From NCBI GenBank assembly GCA_045642025.1, contig JAZUIB010000058.1:1-42946 (forward strand): a stretch of DNA of 42,946 bases, in the 5' to 3' direction. The notes under the pieces are model-generated. The model was not told where the DNA came from, did no database searches, and was given only the letters and a program-made list of their open reading frames with translations. The translations under genes and the position numbers were made by a program. Positions 33,743 through 42,480 of this stretch are shown here, piece after piece (position 1 is the stretch's first letter; the number at the start of each line of letters is the position of its first letter). The DNA comes from Equadaptatus sp045642025. GTDB lineage: Bacteria > Synergistota > Synergistia > Synergistales > Synergistaceae.

Positions 33743-33743
33743 C

Positions 33744-34190
33744 TTAGATCACCTCGGCTTTTCCACCGGCTGCTTCGAGTTTTGCTTTTGCCGAAGCGCT
33801 GAATGCTTTTGCCTTCACCGTAAGTTTTTTGGTAATTTCACCTTCACCGAGAATCTTGACAGGCGCTGCTACGTTTGTGATAAGGCGGAGTGTCGCAAGT
33901 TTTGCTGCGTCTACTTCTGCTCCGTCTTCAAAACGTGCGTCAAGTTCTTCAAGGTTGACTATCTGGTATTTTACTGCGAAACGGAAGTTGCTGAAACCGC
34001 GTTTGGGCATACGGCGAGCAAGCGGCATCTGTCCGCCTTCAAAGTTTGGACTGATGTCCGGACTTTTACGGGCTTTCTGACCTTTATGGCCTTTGCCTGC
34101 TGTTTTTCCCTGTCCGCTTCCAAGTCCCTGACCGAGACGTTTTTTGGCTTTTCTTGAGCCCAGTGCAGGGCAAAGTTCTTCAAGCTTCAT
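33744..34190 (-). CDS. rplO: Ribosomal protein L15
   Basis: A 50S protein of 148 residues. The N-terminus MKLEELCPALGSRKAKKRLG is typical, with glycine-rich GSGQGKTAGKGHKGQKAR near 25-42. The ATG at 34190 is used because AGGAGG lies seven bases before it; the upstream in-frame GG-rich residues do not match the family. Confidence 0.96.
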   Translation of the reverse strand: MKLEELCPALGSRKAKKRLGQGLGSGQGKTAGKGHKGQKARKSPDISPNFEGGQMPLARRMPKRGFSNFRFAVKYQIVNLEELDARFEDGAEVDAAKLATLRLITNVAAPVKILGEGEITKKLTVKAKAFSASAKAKLEAAGGKAEVI

Positions 34191-34201
34191 GCCGGAACCT
34201 C

Positions 34202-34384
34202 CTATTCTTCGACTGTCCACTCGAGAAGGTGGCAGATTTTGTTAACCATGCCGCGAATCTGCGGAGTGTCGTCGTGTACTACTGTGTCATTGAGTTTATG
34301 AAGCCCGAGGGCAGCAATAACTCTTTCCTGACGCGGGGGACGCCCGACTGTGCTTCTTTTCCACGTAATATGAAGTTTCGCCAT
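34202..34384 (-). CDS. rpmD: Ribosomal protein L30
   Basis: A small 50S protein of 60 residues. The pattern ITWKRSTVGRPPRQERVIAALGL is diagnostic, followed by VHDDTPQIRGMVNKICHLLEW. Between rpsE and rplO as usual. Confidence 0.95.
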   Translation of the reverse strand: MAKLHITWKRSTVGRPPRQERVIAALGLHKLNDTVVHDDTPQIRGMVNKICHLLEWTVEE

Positions 34385-34396
34385 AGTCTGCTCCTC

Positions 34397-34930
34397 CTAT
34401 GCGTCTTTACGCTCAATTCCGCGAAGACGGTAAATTTCTTCCGGTGTACGGAAACGTTTTACCGCGTCCATGGTTGCGTATGCAATGTTAATCGGGTTTG
34501 CCGTTCTGCCCGTTACCTTGGCTATAACATCTTTGATTCCGCCAAGCTCCATAATCGGGCGTACAGAGGAACCTGCAAGGACTCCTGTACCCGGTGCTGC
34601 AGGACGGAAGAGCACTTCCGCTGCTCCGAATTTGCCGATAATCGGGTGAGGGATTGTTGTCCCGACCTTTTTGAGATCAATAAGGTTTTTCTTTGCGTGC
34701 TCGACTGCTTTACGCATTGCTTCAGAAATTTCTTTTGCTTTGCCCATGCCAAGCCCAACCTGATCAACACCGTCACCTACCGCAACGAGAACGGCGAAAC
34801 GAAAACGTTTACCACCTTTGACAACCTTAGCTACACGGTTGACAAAAACTACACGTTCTGTAAGTTCGAGTCCTCTGCTACTGTATGATTTATTAGCTTC
34901 TTTTTTGTTATTTTTGTTTTCTTTCGCCAC
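34397..34930 (-). CDS. rpsE: Ribosomal protein S5
   Basis: A 30S protein of 177 residues important for decoding fidelity. An N-terminal Lys/Asn-rich tail of about 20 residues precedes the S5 domain (LTERVVFVNRVAKVVKGGKRF near 23-43), and the C-terminal domain includes AGVLAGSSVRPIMELGGIKD near 116-135 (numbering approximate). The start codon is GTG with GGGGAGG nine bases upstream. Confidence 0.96.
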   Translation of the reverse strand: MAKENKNNKKEANKSYSSRGLELTERVVFVNRVAKVVKGGKRFRFAVLVAVGDGVDQVGLGMGKAKEISEAMRKAVEHAKKNLIDLKKVGTTIPHPIIGKFGAAEVLFRPAAPGTGVLAGSSVRPIMELGGIKDVIAKVTGRTANPINIAYATMDAVKRFRTPEEIYRLRGIERKDA

Positions 34931-34946
34931 AGTACTCTGCCTCCCC

Positions 34947-35306
34947 TTAGAACTTCAGGCCAGCTTCACGAGCTGCATCTGCAAGAGCCTGGACTCTACC
35001 ATGATAGATATGTCCGCCTCTGTCGAAAACAACTGTGTCCACGCCTTTAGCCAGAGCACGCTCAGCTATTCTCTTTCCAACCTCTTTGGCTGCTTCGATA
35101 TTGCCTTTTGCAGCAATAGCGAAATCTTTGTCCATTGTTGAGGCTGAAACAACGGTGCATCCTTTAACGTCATCGATAATCTGCGCATAGATATGTTTCA
35201 GACTGCCAAATACCGCAAGACGCGGGCGTTCCGTTGTTCCTGAAACGTGCTTCCTGAGACGCTGGTGGCGGAGTTCGCGCATTGCGTTACGACTGCAATT
35301 TTTCAA
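34947..35306 (-). CDS. rplR: Ribosomal protein L18
   Basis: A 50S protein of 119 residues that binds 5S rRNA. The family N-terminus (SRNAMRELRHQRLRKHVSGT) and the ending AAREAGLKF are clear. The best start is a TTG at 35306; family alignment of the first residues favours it over the in-frame ATG eight codons later, and GAGGTG lies upstream. Confidence 0.94.
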   Translation of the reverse strand: MKNCSRNAMRELRHQRLRKHVSGTTERPRLAVFGSLKHIYAQIIDDVKGCTVVSASTMDKDFAIAAKGNIEAAKEVGKRIAERALAKGVDTVVFDRGGHIYHGRVQALADAAREAGLKF

Positions 35307-35323
35307 CGTCCTACACCTCGCCT

Positions 35324-35866
35324 TTACTTTTTCGCACCGGCTTTGCCGGCTTTACGGATTACATATTCGCCTTCATATCTAATACCTTTGCCTTTATACG
35401 GTTCAGGTGAGCGATATTCACGAATATTTGCCGCGACCTGACCAACAACCTGTTTGTCAATGCCGCTGACTGTAATGTTAATAGGTGACGGGCAGGCAAA
35501 CTCGATTCCCTGCGGGGGAACCACTTCGATGCTATGTGAATAACCAAGGTTAAGCACCAGTGTCTTGCCCTGCATGGCAGCACGATAACCAACGCCGACG
35601 ATTTCAAGTTTCTTTTCGAAACCGGAACTGACACCGGTAATCATGTTGCTGATCATAGCTCTCGTCATACCGTGCGCTGCACGCACTGCTTTTACTTCGC
35701 TTTCGCGTTCAACTATGACCTGACCGTCTTCAAGTTTGACGCTAATCTGCGGCATAACATCCATTTCGAGCTGGCCTTTGCCGCCCTTTACTGCAATGTG
35801 TTTGCCGTCGATTTTAAATTCAACACCGTTAGGAAGAGCTATCGGTTTACGTCCTATTCTTGACAT
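35324..35866 (-). CDS. rplF: Ribosomal protein L6
   Basis: A 50S protein of 180 residues near the factor-binding site. MSRIGRKPIALPNGVEF and the C-terminal YKGKGIRYEGEYVIRKAGKAG are diagnostic. The upstream in-frame residues overlap the end of rpsH and are not part of the protein; a GGAGG motif lies before the ATG. Confidence 0.97.
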   Translation of the reverse strand: MSRIGRKPIALPNGVEFKIDGKHIAVKGGKGQLEMDVMPQISVKLEDGQVIVERESEVKAVRAAHGMTRAMISNMITGVSSGFEKKLEIVGVGYRAAMQGKTLVLNLGYSHSIEVVPPQGIEFACPSPINITVSGIDKQVVGQVAANIREYRSPEPYKGKGIRYEGEYVIRKAGKAGAKK

Positions 35867-35879
35867 ACCGGCACCTCCG

Positions 35880-36284
35880 CTACCACACGAAACATACAAC
35901 TTCGCCGCCGAGTCCGCGTTTGCGGGCTTCAGCGTCGGTCATAAGTCCGGCTGATGTTGAAATCATGGCTATTCCGAGACCACCCATAACTTTCGGAAGG
36001 TCTTCTTTTCCGACATAGATGCGGCGTCCGGGTTTGCTTATACGGCGAAGCCCCTGGATAACGCGTTCTTTGGCCGGACCATAGTTCATAGTGACTCTCA
36101 AAAGTGCCATCTTTTGTTTGGGGTCGTTGACTGTCTTGTAATTGCGGATATAACCTTCTTCTTTGAGAAGACGTGCTACTTCTAGACGCATCTTGCTAAG
36201 CGGCATGTCTACTGTTTCAAGATAAACGATGTTAGCATTTCTGATGCGTGTAAGCATATCCGCGACAGGATCTGTAATATACAT
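35880..36284 (-). CDS. rpsH: Ribosomal protein S8
   Basis: A 30S primary rRNA-binding protein of 134 residues. DPVADMLTRIRNAN at the start and the ending STSAGLMTDAEARKRGLGGEVVCFVW are typical. S8 is the classic translational repressor of the spc operon in enteric bacteria; no target structure was identified here. Confidence 0.97.
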   Translation of the reverse strand: MYITDPVADMLTRIRNANIVYLETVDMPLSKMRLEVARLLKEEGYIRNYKTVNDPKQKMALLRVTMNYGPAKERVIQGLRRISKPGRRIYVGKEDLPKVMGGLGIAMISTSAGLMTDAEARKRGLGGEVVCFVW

Positions 36285-36306
36285 TCAGTATCCTCCTTGC
36301 CCGTGC

Positions 36307-36492
36307 CTACCAGCTCGATTTGACTACGCCGGGGATTTTGCCCTCACGCGCGAGTTTTCTGAAGCAGCAGCGGCACATATCAAATTTCCGCATATATCCG
36401 TGGATACGTCCGCAAAGCGGGCAGCGGTTGTGTTTTCTAACCTTGAACTTAGGCTCAAGTTTTGATTTGTTTATCAGACTTTTTCTTGCCAT
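36307..36492 (-). CDS. rpsN: Ribosomal protein S14, zinc-binding short form
   Basis: A 30S head protein of 61 residues, the short type Z form. The four zinc cysteines are in CPLCG and CRCC-type positions (CPLCGRIHGYMRKFDMCRCC). The longer 89-101-residue zinc-free type is not present here. Confidence 0.97.
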   Translation of the reverse strand: MARKSLINKSKLEPKFKVRKHNRCPLCGRIHGYMRKFDMCRCCFRKLAREGKIPGVVKSSW

Positions 36493-36507
36493 GGTGTATG
36501 CTCCTTC

Positions 36508-37050
36508 TTAGTGAGTGAACGGCATACCAAGCTCTTTAAGAAGAGCCTGGGCTTCTTCGTCCGCTTTCGCCGTCGTAACAAACGAAATGTTCATTCCGCG
36601 CTGACGAATGACTTTATCAAAGTCAATTTCAGGGAAAAGAAGTTGTTCTTTAAGACCGAGGTTATAGTTCCCACGACCGTCAAACCCCTTCTTTGAAACA
36701 CCCTGAAAATCTTTAATACGCGGAAGTGCAATATTGATAAGACGGTCAAGGAATTCCCACATTCTAGCGCCTCTGAGCGTAACGCAGCAACCGACCGGCT
36801 GTCCTTCGCGAAGTTTAAACCCTGCGATGGATTTTTTTGCTTTTTTGAGCATCGGTTTCTGACCAGTGATAATCGTCAGCTCGTTGATTGAAGCATCCAT
36901 GTATTTTGTATCTACTTTTGCTTCGTTGACACCAATATTTATGACGATCTTCTCCATACGCGGAATCTGCATTACATTTGCAAATGCGAATTGTTCCTTG
37001 AGGCGGGGAGCGACTTCTTCAGTGTATTTTGTTAAAAGACGCGGAGTCAT
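36508..37050 (-). CDS. rplE: Ribosomal protein L5
   Basis: A 50S protein of 180 residues that binds 5S rRNA and contacts P-site tRNA. The segments IPRMEKIVINIGVNEAK near 30-46, QKPMLKKAKKSIAGFKLREG near 65-84 and the ending AQALLKELGMPF are diagnostic. Confidence 0.97.
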   Translation of the reverse strand: MTPRLLTKYTEEVAPRLKEQFAFANVMQIPRMEKIVINIGVNEAKVDTKYMDASINELTIITGQKPMLKKAKKSIAGFKLREGQPVGCCVTLRGARMWEFLDRLINIALPRIKDFQGVSKKGFDGRGNYNLGLKEQLLFPEIDFDKVIRQRGMNISFVTTAKADEEAQALLKELGMPFTH

Positions 37051-37063
37051 ATTCTATCCCCTC

Positions 37064-37390
37064 CTATATCTTATCGATGATTTCGCCGCATTTTTTGCAA
37101 ACACGGACTTTGTCGCCGTTGTCAAGATATGCATGTGCTATACGTGTTGCTTTGCCGCAGGCAGGGCATACAAGCATAACTTTGCATGCACGAACAGGAG
37201 CTTCTTTTTTGATAAGTCCGCCGCGCGGATCTTTTTGACTCGGACGTACGCTTTTGGTGACCATGTTGATGTTCTCAATAATAAGCGTATTTTTCTCTAC
37301 ATTTCTGCGGAGGACTTTGCCTTCTTTGCCGGCATCCTTACCGGAAAGAACTTTAACACGGTCATCTTTTCTGATTCCCATTCTGGACAT
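37064..37390 (-). CDS. rplX: Ribosomal protein L24 with C-terminal zinc ribbon
   Basis: A 50S assembly initiator of 108 residues with an N-terminal KOW motif (DDRVKVLSGKDAGKEGKVLR). The C-terminal part has two CxxC pairs (CPACG and CKKCG), a zinc-ribbon form seen in several Gram-positive and deep-branching lineages. Confidence 0.96.
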   Translation of the reverse strand: MSRMGIRKDDRVKVLSGKDAGKEGKVLRRNVEKNTLIIENINMVTKSVRPSQKDPRGGLIKKEAPVRACKVMLVCPACGKATRIAHAYLDNGDKVRVCKKCGEIIDKI

Positions 37391-37403
37391 GACCCTTTAC
37401 CTC

Positions 37404-37772
37404 CTACACAACTTCAGGCGCAAGTGATACGATGCGCATATATTTTTTTTCGCGGAGTTCTCTGGCTACAGGACCAAAGATACGTGTTCCTTTAGGATCT
37501 CCGTTAGCATCGATAACAACTGCAGCATTATCGTCAAAGCGAACGTATGAACCGTCTTTGCGGCGAATTTCTTTTTTCGTTCTGACGATAACTGCTTTAA
37601 CTACATCGCCTTTTTTAATTGCAGCATTCGGAGTTGCTTCGCGAACGGCCGCCACAATAACATCACCTACTGTTCCGACTTTGCGGAAACTGCCGCCTTT
37701 AACCTGGATGCAGAGGAGTTTTCTTGCACCGCTGTTGTCGGCTACGTTAAGAACTGTACGCAGCTGTATCAT
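37404..37772 (-). CDS. rplN: Ribosomal protein L14
   Basis: A 50S protein of 122 residues at the subunit interface. MIQLRTVLNVADNSGARKLL and RIFGPVARELREKKYMRIVS are diagnostic. Confidence 0.98.
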   Translation of the reverse strand: MIQLRTVLNVADNSGARKLLCIQVKGGSFRKVGTVGDVIVAAVREATPNAAIKKGDVVKAVIVRTKKEIRRKDGSYVRFDDNAAVVIDANGDPKGTRIFGPVARELREKKYMRIVSLAPEVV

Positions 37773-37775
37773 GCT

Positions 37776-38057
37776 TTACTCCTCCTCACCGCCGAGTATC
37801 GGCGCCTTTTCGATGATCTTTGTGACTTCCCAGTGTTTTCTTGCACTAAGAGGACGTGTTTCTTCAATCTGAACTCTGTCGCCTATGCGGCATTCATTGT
37901 TCTCATCATGAGCCATGAATTTTTTGGACCGGAGAACCGGTTTTCCGTAGAGTTCGTGTTTTGCCATACGGTCAACGCGAACAACGATGGATTTTTCCAT
38001 TTTATCGCTGACTACTATGCCAACACGGGCTTTACGATATTTGACTTCTTCTGCCAT
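37776..38057 (-). CDS. rpsQ: Ribosomal protein S17
   Basis: A 30S primary binding protein of 93 residues with an OB fold. The pattern VSDKMEKSIVVRVDRMAKHELYGK and ARKHWEVTKIIEKAP are diagnostic. Three bases separate it from rplN. Confidence 0.97.
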   Translation of the reverse strand: MAEEVKYRKARVGIVVSDKMEKSIVVRVDRMAKHELYGKPVLRSKKFMAHDENNECRIGDRVQIEETRPLSARKHWEVTKIIEKAPILGGEEE

Positions 38058-38063
38058 AGCCGG

Positions 38064-38264
38064 TTACCTCCTCGCTTCCATTTCTTTTTCCGTGATAATA
38101 GTAAGTACACGGGCAATTGATTTCTTTACTTCTTTGATGCGTCCGTTGTTGCTGAGCTGTCCTATTGCATTCTGGAACCGAAGGTTGAACAACTCTTGCT
38201 TCAACTGTTTTTGTTTGTCATTTAACTCAGATATGCTGAGATCTCGTAATTCTTTGGGATCCAT
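38064..38264 (-). CDS. rpmC: Ribosomal protein L29
   Basis: A small helical 50S protein of 66 residues at the exit tunnel. LRDLSISELNDKQKQLKQEL and the IARVLTIITEKE helix are typical. Confidence 0.96.
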   Translation of the reverse strand: MDPKELRDLSISELNDKQKQLKQELFNLRFQNAIGQLSNNGRIKEVKKSIARVLTIITEKEMEARR

Positions 38265-38266
38265 AT

Positions 38267-38686
38267 CTATTCACCTGCTCCCTCTCGGGTAATCATTTTG
38301 ACCTTGATCGGCAGCTTGAAGGAGGCAGTGCGGAATGCTTCAGCTGCAACATCTGCTGAGACACCTGCGATTTCGAACATGACGCGTCCGCGTTTGACCG
38401 CGGCTGTCCAGTATTCAACATTACCTTTACCTTTACCCATTCGGGTTTCAAGCGGCTTTTGTGTGACAGGACGATCCGGGAAAATTCTTATCCAGATTTT
38501 GCCACCTTTTTTCATCTTACGGCTGAGCGCTACACGGACTGCCTCTATTTGACGGGCTGTGATCCATCCGTTCGTGCAAGCCTGAAGACCAAATTCACCA
38601 AAGTCAACTTTGTTTGCTCCTTTGGCATAACCACGGAGCGGCGTCAGATGAGGCTTGCGAAACTTAACTCTCGTCGGCTGTAACAT
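38267..38686 (-). CDS. rplP: Ribosomal protein L16
   Basis: A 50S protein of 139 residues near the peptidyl-transferase centre. MLQPTRVKFRKPHLTPLRGY (note T and L where RKHRG is common), IWIRIFPDRPVTQKPLETRMGKGKG and the GRVMFEIAGV segment are diagnostic. Confidence 0.97.
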   Translation of the reverse strand: MLQPTRVKFRKPHLTPLRGYAKGANKVDFGEFGLQACTNGWITARQIEAVRVALSRKMKKGGKIWIRIFPDRPVTQKPLETRMGKGKGNVEYWTAAVKRGRVMFEIAGVSADVAAEAFRTASFKLPIKVKMITREGAGE

Positions 38687-38692
38687 TCGCGG

Positions 38693-39370
38693 TTATCCCC
38701 TTTCTTTCGGAGCTTTAACAGCTTCAACCTCGATGGGTTTGCGCTGCATAACTTCTCCCTTGTAGATCCATGTCTTGATACCGATGATTCCGTAGACTGT
38801 GTGCGCTTCTGCAAAACCGTAATCAATATCTGCTCTCAATGTTGAAAGCGGAAGTTGACCTTCAAGGTACCATTCTGTACGTGCGATTTCAGCGCCACCG
38901 AGGCGGCCTGCACATTGTACTTTAATTCCTTTTGCGCCTGATTTCATAGCACGGAATATTGACTGTTTCATTGCGCGCCTGAAACTGATACGACGCTCAA
39001 GAGATGAAGCGACTCCTTCGGCAACAACCTGCGCCTCAATATCAGGGTTCTTCATTTCCTGGATGTTGATCATGACCCGGTTTCCGGTCTTTTTCTGCAA
39101 CTCATCGCGAACTATCTGAATTTCTGCACCATGTTTGCCGATCACTACACCAGGCCGGGCGGTCGAAACTGTAAAACGCATTACATTTCCGATACGCTCT
39201 ATATCTACACGGCTTACACCTGCTGCTGCCCAGCGTTTTTTAATCCATTCTCTGAGCTCAAGGTCTTCGTGAAGGTATTTGGCATATTTCTTCTTATCGG
39301 CAAACCAGCGTGACTCCCAGTCATAGATAACGCCAAGTCTATAACCTACCGGGTGAACTTTCTGACCCAC
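38693..39370 (-). CDS. rpsC: Ribosomal protein S3
   Basis: A 30S protein of 225 residues with a KH domain, lining the mRNA entry channel. MGQKVHPVGYRLGVIYDWES at the start and GVVIGKHGAEIQIVRDEL (KH loop) near 74-91 are diagnostic. The start codon is GTG, with AGGAGGGG upstream. Confidence 0.97.
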   Translation of the reverse strand: MGQKVHPVGYRLGVIYDWESRWFADKKKYAKYLHEDLELREWIKKRWAAAGVSRVDIERIGNVMRFTVSTARPGVVIGKHGAEIQIVRDELQKKTGNRVMINIQEMKNPDIEAQVVAEGVASSLERRISFRRAMKQSIFRAMKSGAKGIKVQCAGRLGGAEIARTEWYLEGQLPLSTLRADIDYGFAEAHTVYGIIGIKTWIYKGEVMQRKPIEVEAVKAPKERG

Positions 39371-39383
39371 TAGTCACCCCTCC

Positions 39384-39716
39384 TTACTTCTCAGCAACTG
39401 TCACCGTTATGTGACAGGTGTGATGTCTGTACGTATGAGCGCGGCCCTGTGCTACCGGGCGGAAACGCTTCATGTATGTTCCCTGATCTGCTGTAATTTC
39501 TTTGATGTAAAGTTTATCAACATCAAGACCGAAGTTGTGTTCAGCATTAGCGATTGCGCTTTTGAGAACTTTTTCGGTGTAACGCGCGCCTTTAATGGGT
39601 GTGAACTTAAGTATTGCAAGAGCGTCTGCCGCTTTTTTGCCTCTTACGAGAGCGATTACACGGCGAACCTTCGTTGCAGGAACTCTAAGTCCGAGTGCTT
39701 TTGCTTTCACGTCCAT
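39384..39716 (-). CDS. rplV: Ribosomal protein L22
   Basis: A 50S protein of 110 residues whose beta-hairpin lines the exit tunnel. LRVPATKVRRVIALVRGKKA near 10-29 and the hairpin motif DQGTYMKRFRPVAQGRAHTY near 77-96 are diagnostic. Confidence 0.97.
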   Translation of the reverse strand: MDVKAKALGLRVPATKVRRVIALVRGKKAADALAILKFTPIKGARYTEKVLKSAIANAEHNFGLDVDKLYIKEITADQGTYMKRFRPVAQGRAHTYRHHTCHITVTVAEK

Positions 39717-39733
39717 GATTGTTCCTCCTTAGC

Positions 39734-40015
39734 CTATTTCACTTTCGAGGAACGTTCCTGTCCGGCATGGCCGCCGAACTTACGTGTAGGTGCAAATTCC
39801 CCAAGTTTGTGGCCTATCATATTGTCGCTTACGTAAACGGGGACATGAATACGTCCGTTATGAACTGCGATTGTATGACCTACCATTTCAGGCGTTATGC
39901 TTGAACTGCGGGCCCAGCTTTTAATAACTGTCTTCTTGCCCGATTCGTTCATATCTTCAACCCTGCGAAGAAGTTTCGCATCTACATAGGGTCCTTTTTT
40001 TATTGAACGAGTCAT
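39734..40015 (-). CDS. rpsS: Ribosomal protein S19
   Basis: A 30S head protein of 93 residues pairing with S13. MTRSIKKGPYVDAKLLRRVE and IGHKLGEFAPTRKFGGHAG are diagnostic. Confidence 0.98.
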   Translation of the reverse strand: MTRSIKKGPYVDAKLLRRVEDMNESGKKTVIKSWARSSSITPEMVGHTIAVHNGRIHVPVYVSDNMIGHKLGEFAPTRKFGGHAGQERSSKVK

Positions 40016-40043
40016 AATCTGATTTCCTCCCTACAAGCCGTAA

Positions 40044-40868
40044 TTACTTCTTGCGGCGGCGGACGATGAATTTGTCCGAAGCTTTACGCTTACGCGTACG
40101 GTAACCCTTTGCAGGTGTACCCCATGGTGAAACAGGGTGTTTGTGTGATTTACTCTTACCTTCACCACCGCCCATCGGGTGGTCAACCGGGTTCTGAATC
40201 ATACCGCGAATATGCGGACGAATTCCAAGCCAACGAGTTCTTCCTGCTTTACCGGAGACAACATTTTCATGCTCTTCGTTGCCAATCTGACCAACTGTTG
40301 CCATGCATTCGAGAAGGACAAGGCGAAGTTCACCGCTTGGCATACGAACGTATGCATATTTGCCTTCTTTGGCCATCAGCTGGGCAGACGTTCCGGCTGA
40401 ACGAGCGAGTACTCCACCGCGTCCAGGTTCCAGTTCGATATTGTGAATTACTGTACCAACAGGAATTGCTTTCAGTTTAAGAGCATTTCCCGGGCGAATG
40501 TCCGAATCGTCTCCAGCGTAGATTTTGTCACCTACGCCAAGACCGACAGGAGCAAGGATGTAACGTTTTTCACCGTCGAGGTAGGAAACAAGTGCGATGC
40601 GTGCTGAACGGTTTGGGTCGTATTCGATTGAAACGACCGTTCCCGGTATACCAGCTTTGTCGCGTTTGAAGTCGATAATGCGATATTTTACTCTGCCGTG
40701 TCCGCCAATGTGGCGTGATGTCACGCGGCCATTGTTGTTACGGCCTCCAGACTGTTTAAGAGACGTGACTAGGCTACGTTCTGGCTTTGTCTTGGTAATT
40801 TCTGAATAATCAGGCAGAGCCATCTGACGACGGGCAGGAGTTGTGGGTTTAAATTTCTTGATTCCCAT
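40044..40868 (-). CDS. rplB: Ribosomal protein L2
   Basis: A 50S protein of 274 residues required for subunit association and peptidyl transfer. GIKKFKPTTPARRQMALPDY at the start, GRNNNGRVTSRHIGGHGRVK near 42-61, and the NPVDHPMGGGEGKSKSHKHP region near 228-247 with the conserved histidine are diagnostic. Confidence 0.98.
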   Translation of the reverse strand: MGIKKFKPTTPARRQMALPDYSEITKTKPERSLVTSLKQSGGRNNNGRVTSRHIGGHGRVKYRIIDFKRDKAGIPGTVVSIEYDPNRSARIALVSYLDGEKRYILAPVGLGVGDKIYAGDDSDIRPGNALKLKAIPVGTVIHNIELEPGRGGVLARSAGTSAQLMAKEGKYAYVRMPSGELRLVLLECMATVGQIGNEEHENVVSGKAGRTRWLGIRPHIRGMIQNPVDHPMGGGEGKSKSHKHPVSPWGTPAKGYRTRKRKASDKFIVRRRKK

Positions 40869-40884
40869 TGTTTATTCCCCTTTT

Positions 40885-41181
40885 CTATGCGCTGGCGCCT
40901 TCGAAGAATGCGATCTTTTCGCCTGCTGCAAGCGTTACGATGGCTTTCTTCCAAGAACGTGAACGGCCCATAAAGGCACCCATGCGTTTCGGTTTTGAAC
41001 GAACCTGAATCGTGTTAACTCTTACAACTTTAACGTTGAAAACTTCTTCTACAGCCTTGCGAATTTCTATCTTGTTGGCTTTCGGAAGAACTTCAAACGT
41101 GTACTGTCCGAGTTCCATAAGAGCGCTGGTCCTTTCCGTAATAATCGGACGAACGATGATATCGTGTGCTACTGCGTTCAT
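40885..41181 (-). CDS. rplW: Ribosomal protein L23
   Basis: A 50S exit-tunnel protein of 98 residues that docks trigger factor and SRP. IIVRPIITERTSALMELGQYTFEV (near 8-31) and KPKRMGAFMGRSRSWKKAIVTL are diagnostic. The start overlaps the rplD stop by one base (TAATG). Confidence 0.97.
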   Translation of the reverse strand: MNAVAHDIIVRPIITERTSALMELGQYTFEVLPKANKIEIRKAVEEVFNVKVVRVNTIQVRSKPKRMGAFMGRSRSWKKAIVTLAAGEKIAFFEGASA

Positions 41182-41804
41182 TATGCGAACACCTCCTCAA
41201 GCTTTTTGACCGCTTCCGGTGTCGCAATAAGCTGCTCATGATTAAGAAGGTCATAAACGTTGATGCTATCAACATGAAGAACCTTGGCACCGGGAATATT
41301 TGCTGCTGATCTTGAGGCTGCAATATTCGTTTCGTGCGTTACAAAGATCGGTTTCTTTTCAGCATTGATTGCTGCAAGAAATGCGAGCATCGTTTTAGTT
41401 TTCGGTGTTTCAATGTCAATTTTTTCGAGAACAAGCATCTTTTCTTCCTGAACTTTCAGCGTAAGAGCACTGCAAAGAGCAAGACGACGAACTTTCTTGT
41501 TGACCTTCTGGTGATAATCTCTAGGATGCGGTCCGTGTGCTACTCCGCCTCCAACCCATATTGGTGAGCGGTTACTGCCTGCACGGGCATGTCCGGTGTG
41601 TTTCTGTCTCCATGGTTTTTTACCGCCACCGCGAACATCTCCGCGGTCTTTAGTGTTATGTGTACCAAGGCGACAGTTTGCAAGATGTGCGACTACGACC
41701 TGGTGCATTGCAGGAACATGTACAGGAGCACCGAAGACTGCATCCGACAGTGTATAATCGCCGATTACTTCGCCTTTGAAGTTAACTTCTTTTACTACAG
41801 GCAT
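41181..41804 (-). CDS. rplD: Ribosomal protein L4
   Basis: A 50S protein of 207 residues whose loop lines the exit tunnel. The loop segment HNTKDRGDVRGGGKKPWRQKHTGHARAG (about 48-75) and GPHPRDYHQKVNKKVRR near 90-106 are diagnostic. L4 regulates the S10 operon in enteric bacteria; no leader target can be judged here. Confidence 0.97.
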   Translation of the reverse strand: MPVVKEVNFKGEVIGDYTLSDAVFGAPVHVPAMHQVVVAHLANCRLGTHNTKDRGDVRGGGKKPWRQKHTGHARAGSNRSPIWVGGGVAHGPHPRDYHQKVNKKVRRLALCSALTLKVQEEKMLVLEKIDIETPKTKTMLAFLAAINAEKKPIFVTHETNIAASRSAANIPGAKVLHVDSINVYDLLNHEQLIATPEAVKKLEEVFA

Positions 41805-41818
41805 TAGTCTTCTCCTCC

Positions 41819-42448
41819 CTATTTGTCTGTTTTACGGAGCATAACAAGTCCGTCTTTTGCGCCTGGAACCGACCCTTTAACAAGGATAAGGTTATTTTCT
41901 TCGTCAATTGCGAAGACCTTAAGGTTCTTTGTTGTGACACGTTCAGCACCCATATGTCCTGCCATTCTGCGGCCTTTAGGAACACGTCCAGGGTAACTGC
42001 TACAACCTATGGAACCAGGGTGACGATGTGTAACTGACTGACCGTGGCTCTGCGGAATTCCGCCAAAACCGTGGCGCTTCATAACACCCTGATATCCCTT
42101 TCCTTTGCTAACGCCTGTTGCGTCAACAATTTCGCCATTTTGGAACAGAGAAACGGTGATTTCCTGTCCCACCTGGTAGTCCGCGCTATTATCAACACGG
42201 AACTCCCTCAGCCAGCGCTTGGGTGCTACGTTCTGTTTCTCGAAGTTACCTTTCGCCGGTTTTGCAACCTTTGCGTCTTTTACTTCGCCGAAACCAAGCT
42301 GCACTGCGCTGTAGCCGTTTTTTTCAGGTGTCCGGATTTCAACGACTGCGCAAGGACCTGCTTCAATAACTGTTACAGGCACTGCCTTGCCTTCCTCGTC
42401 GAAGACCTGGGTCATCCCAACCTTGCGGCCCAGTATCCCCATACTCAT
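41819..42448 (-). CDS. rplC: Ribosomal protein L3
   Basis: A 50S protein of 209 residues that helps initiate assembly. MGILGRKVGMTQVFDEEGKA at the N-terminus and GVSKGKGYQGVMKRHGFGG near 121-139 are diagnostic. The ATG at 42448 has AGGAG nine bases upstream; an in-frame TTG at 42457 lies too close to that motif. Confidence 0.97.
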   Translation of the reverse strand: MSMGILGRKVGMTQVFDEEGKAVPVTVIEAGPCAVVEIRTPEKNGYSAVQLGFGEVKDAKVAKPAKGNFEKQNVAPKRWLREFRVDNSADYQVGQEITVSLFQNGEIVDATGVSKGKGYQGVMKRHGFGGIPQSHGQSVTHRHPGSIGCSSYPGRVPKGRRMAGHMGAERVTTKNLKVFAIDEENNLILVKGSVPGAKDGLVMLRKTDK

Positions 42449-42480
42449 GTGTTTCAACTCCTTTTTGTTTACAGATCAGA

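Noticed and set aside
33468..34157. Plus-strand open frame of 229 codons across secY and rplO
   Set aside because: Antisense shadow of two conserved ribosomal-cluster genes; Cys/Phe-rich with no domain.
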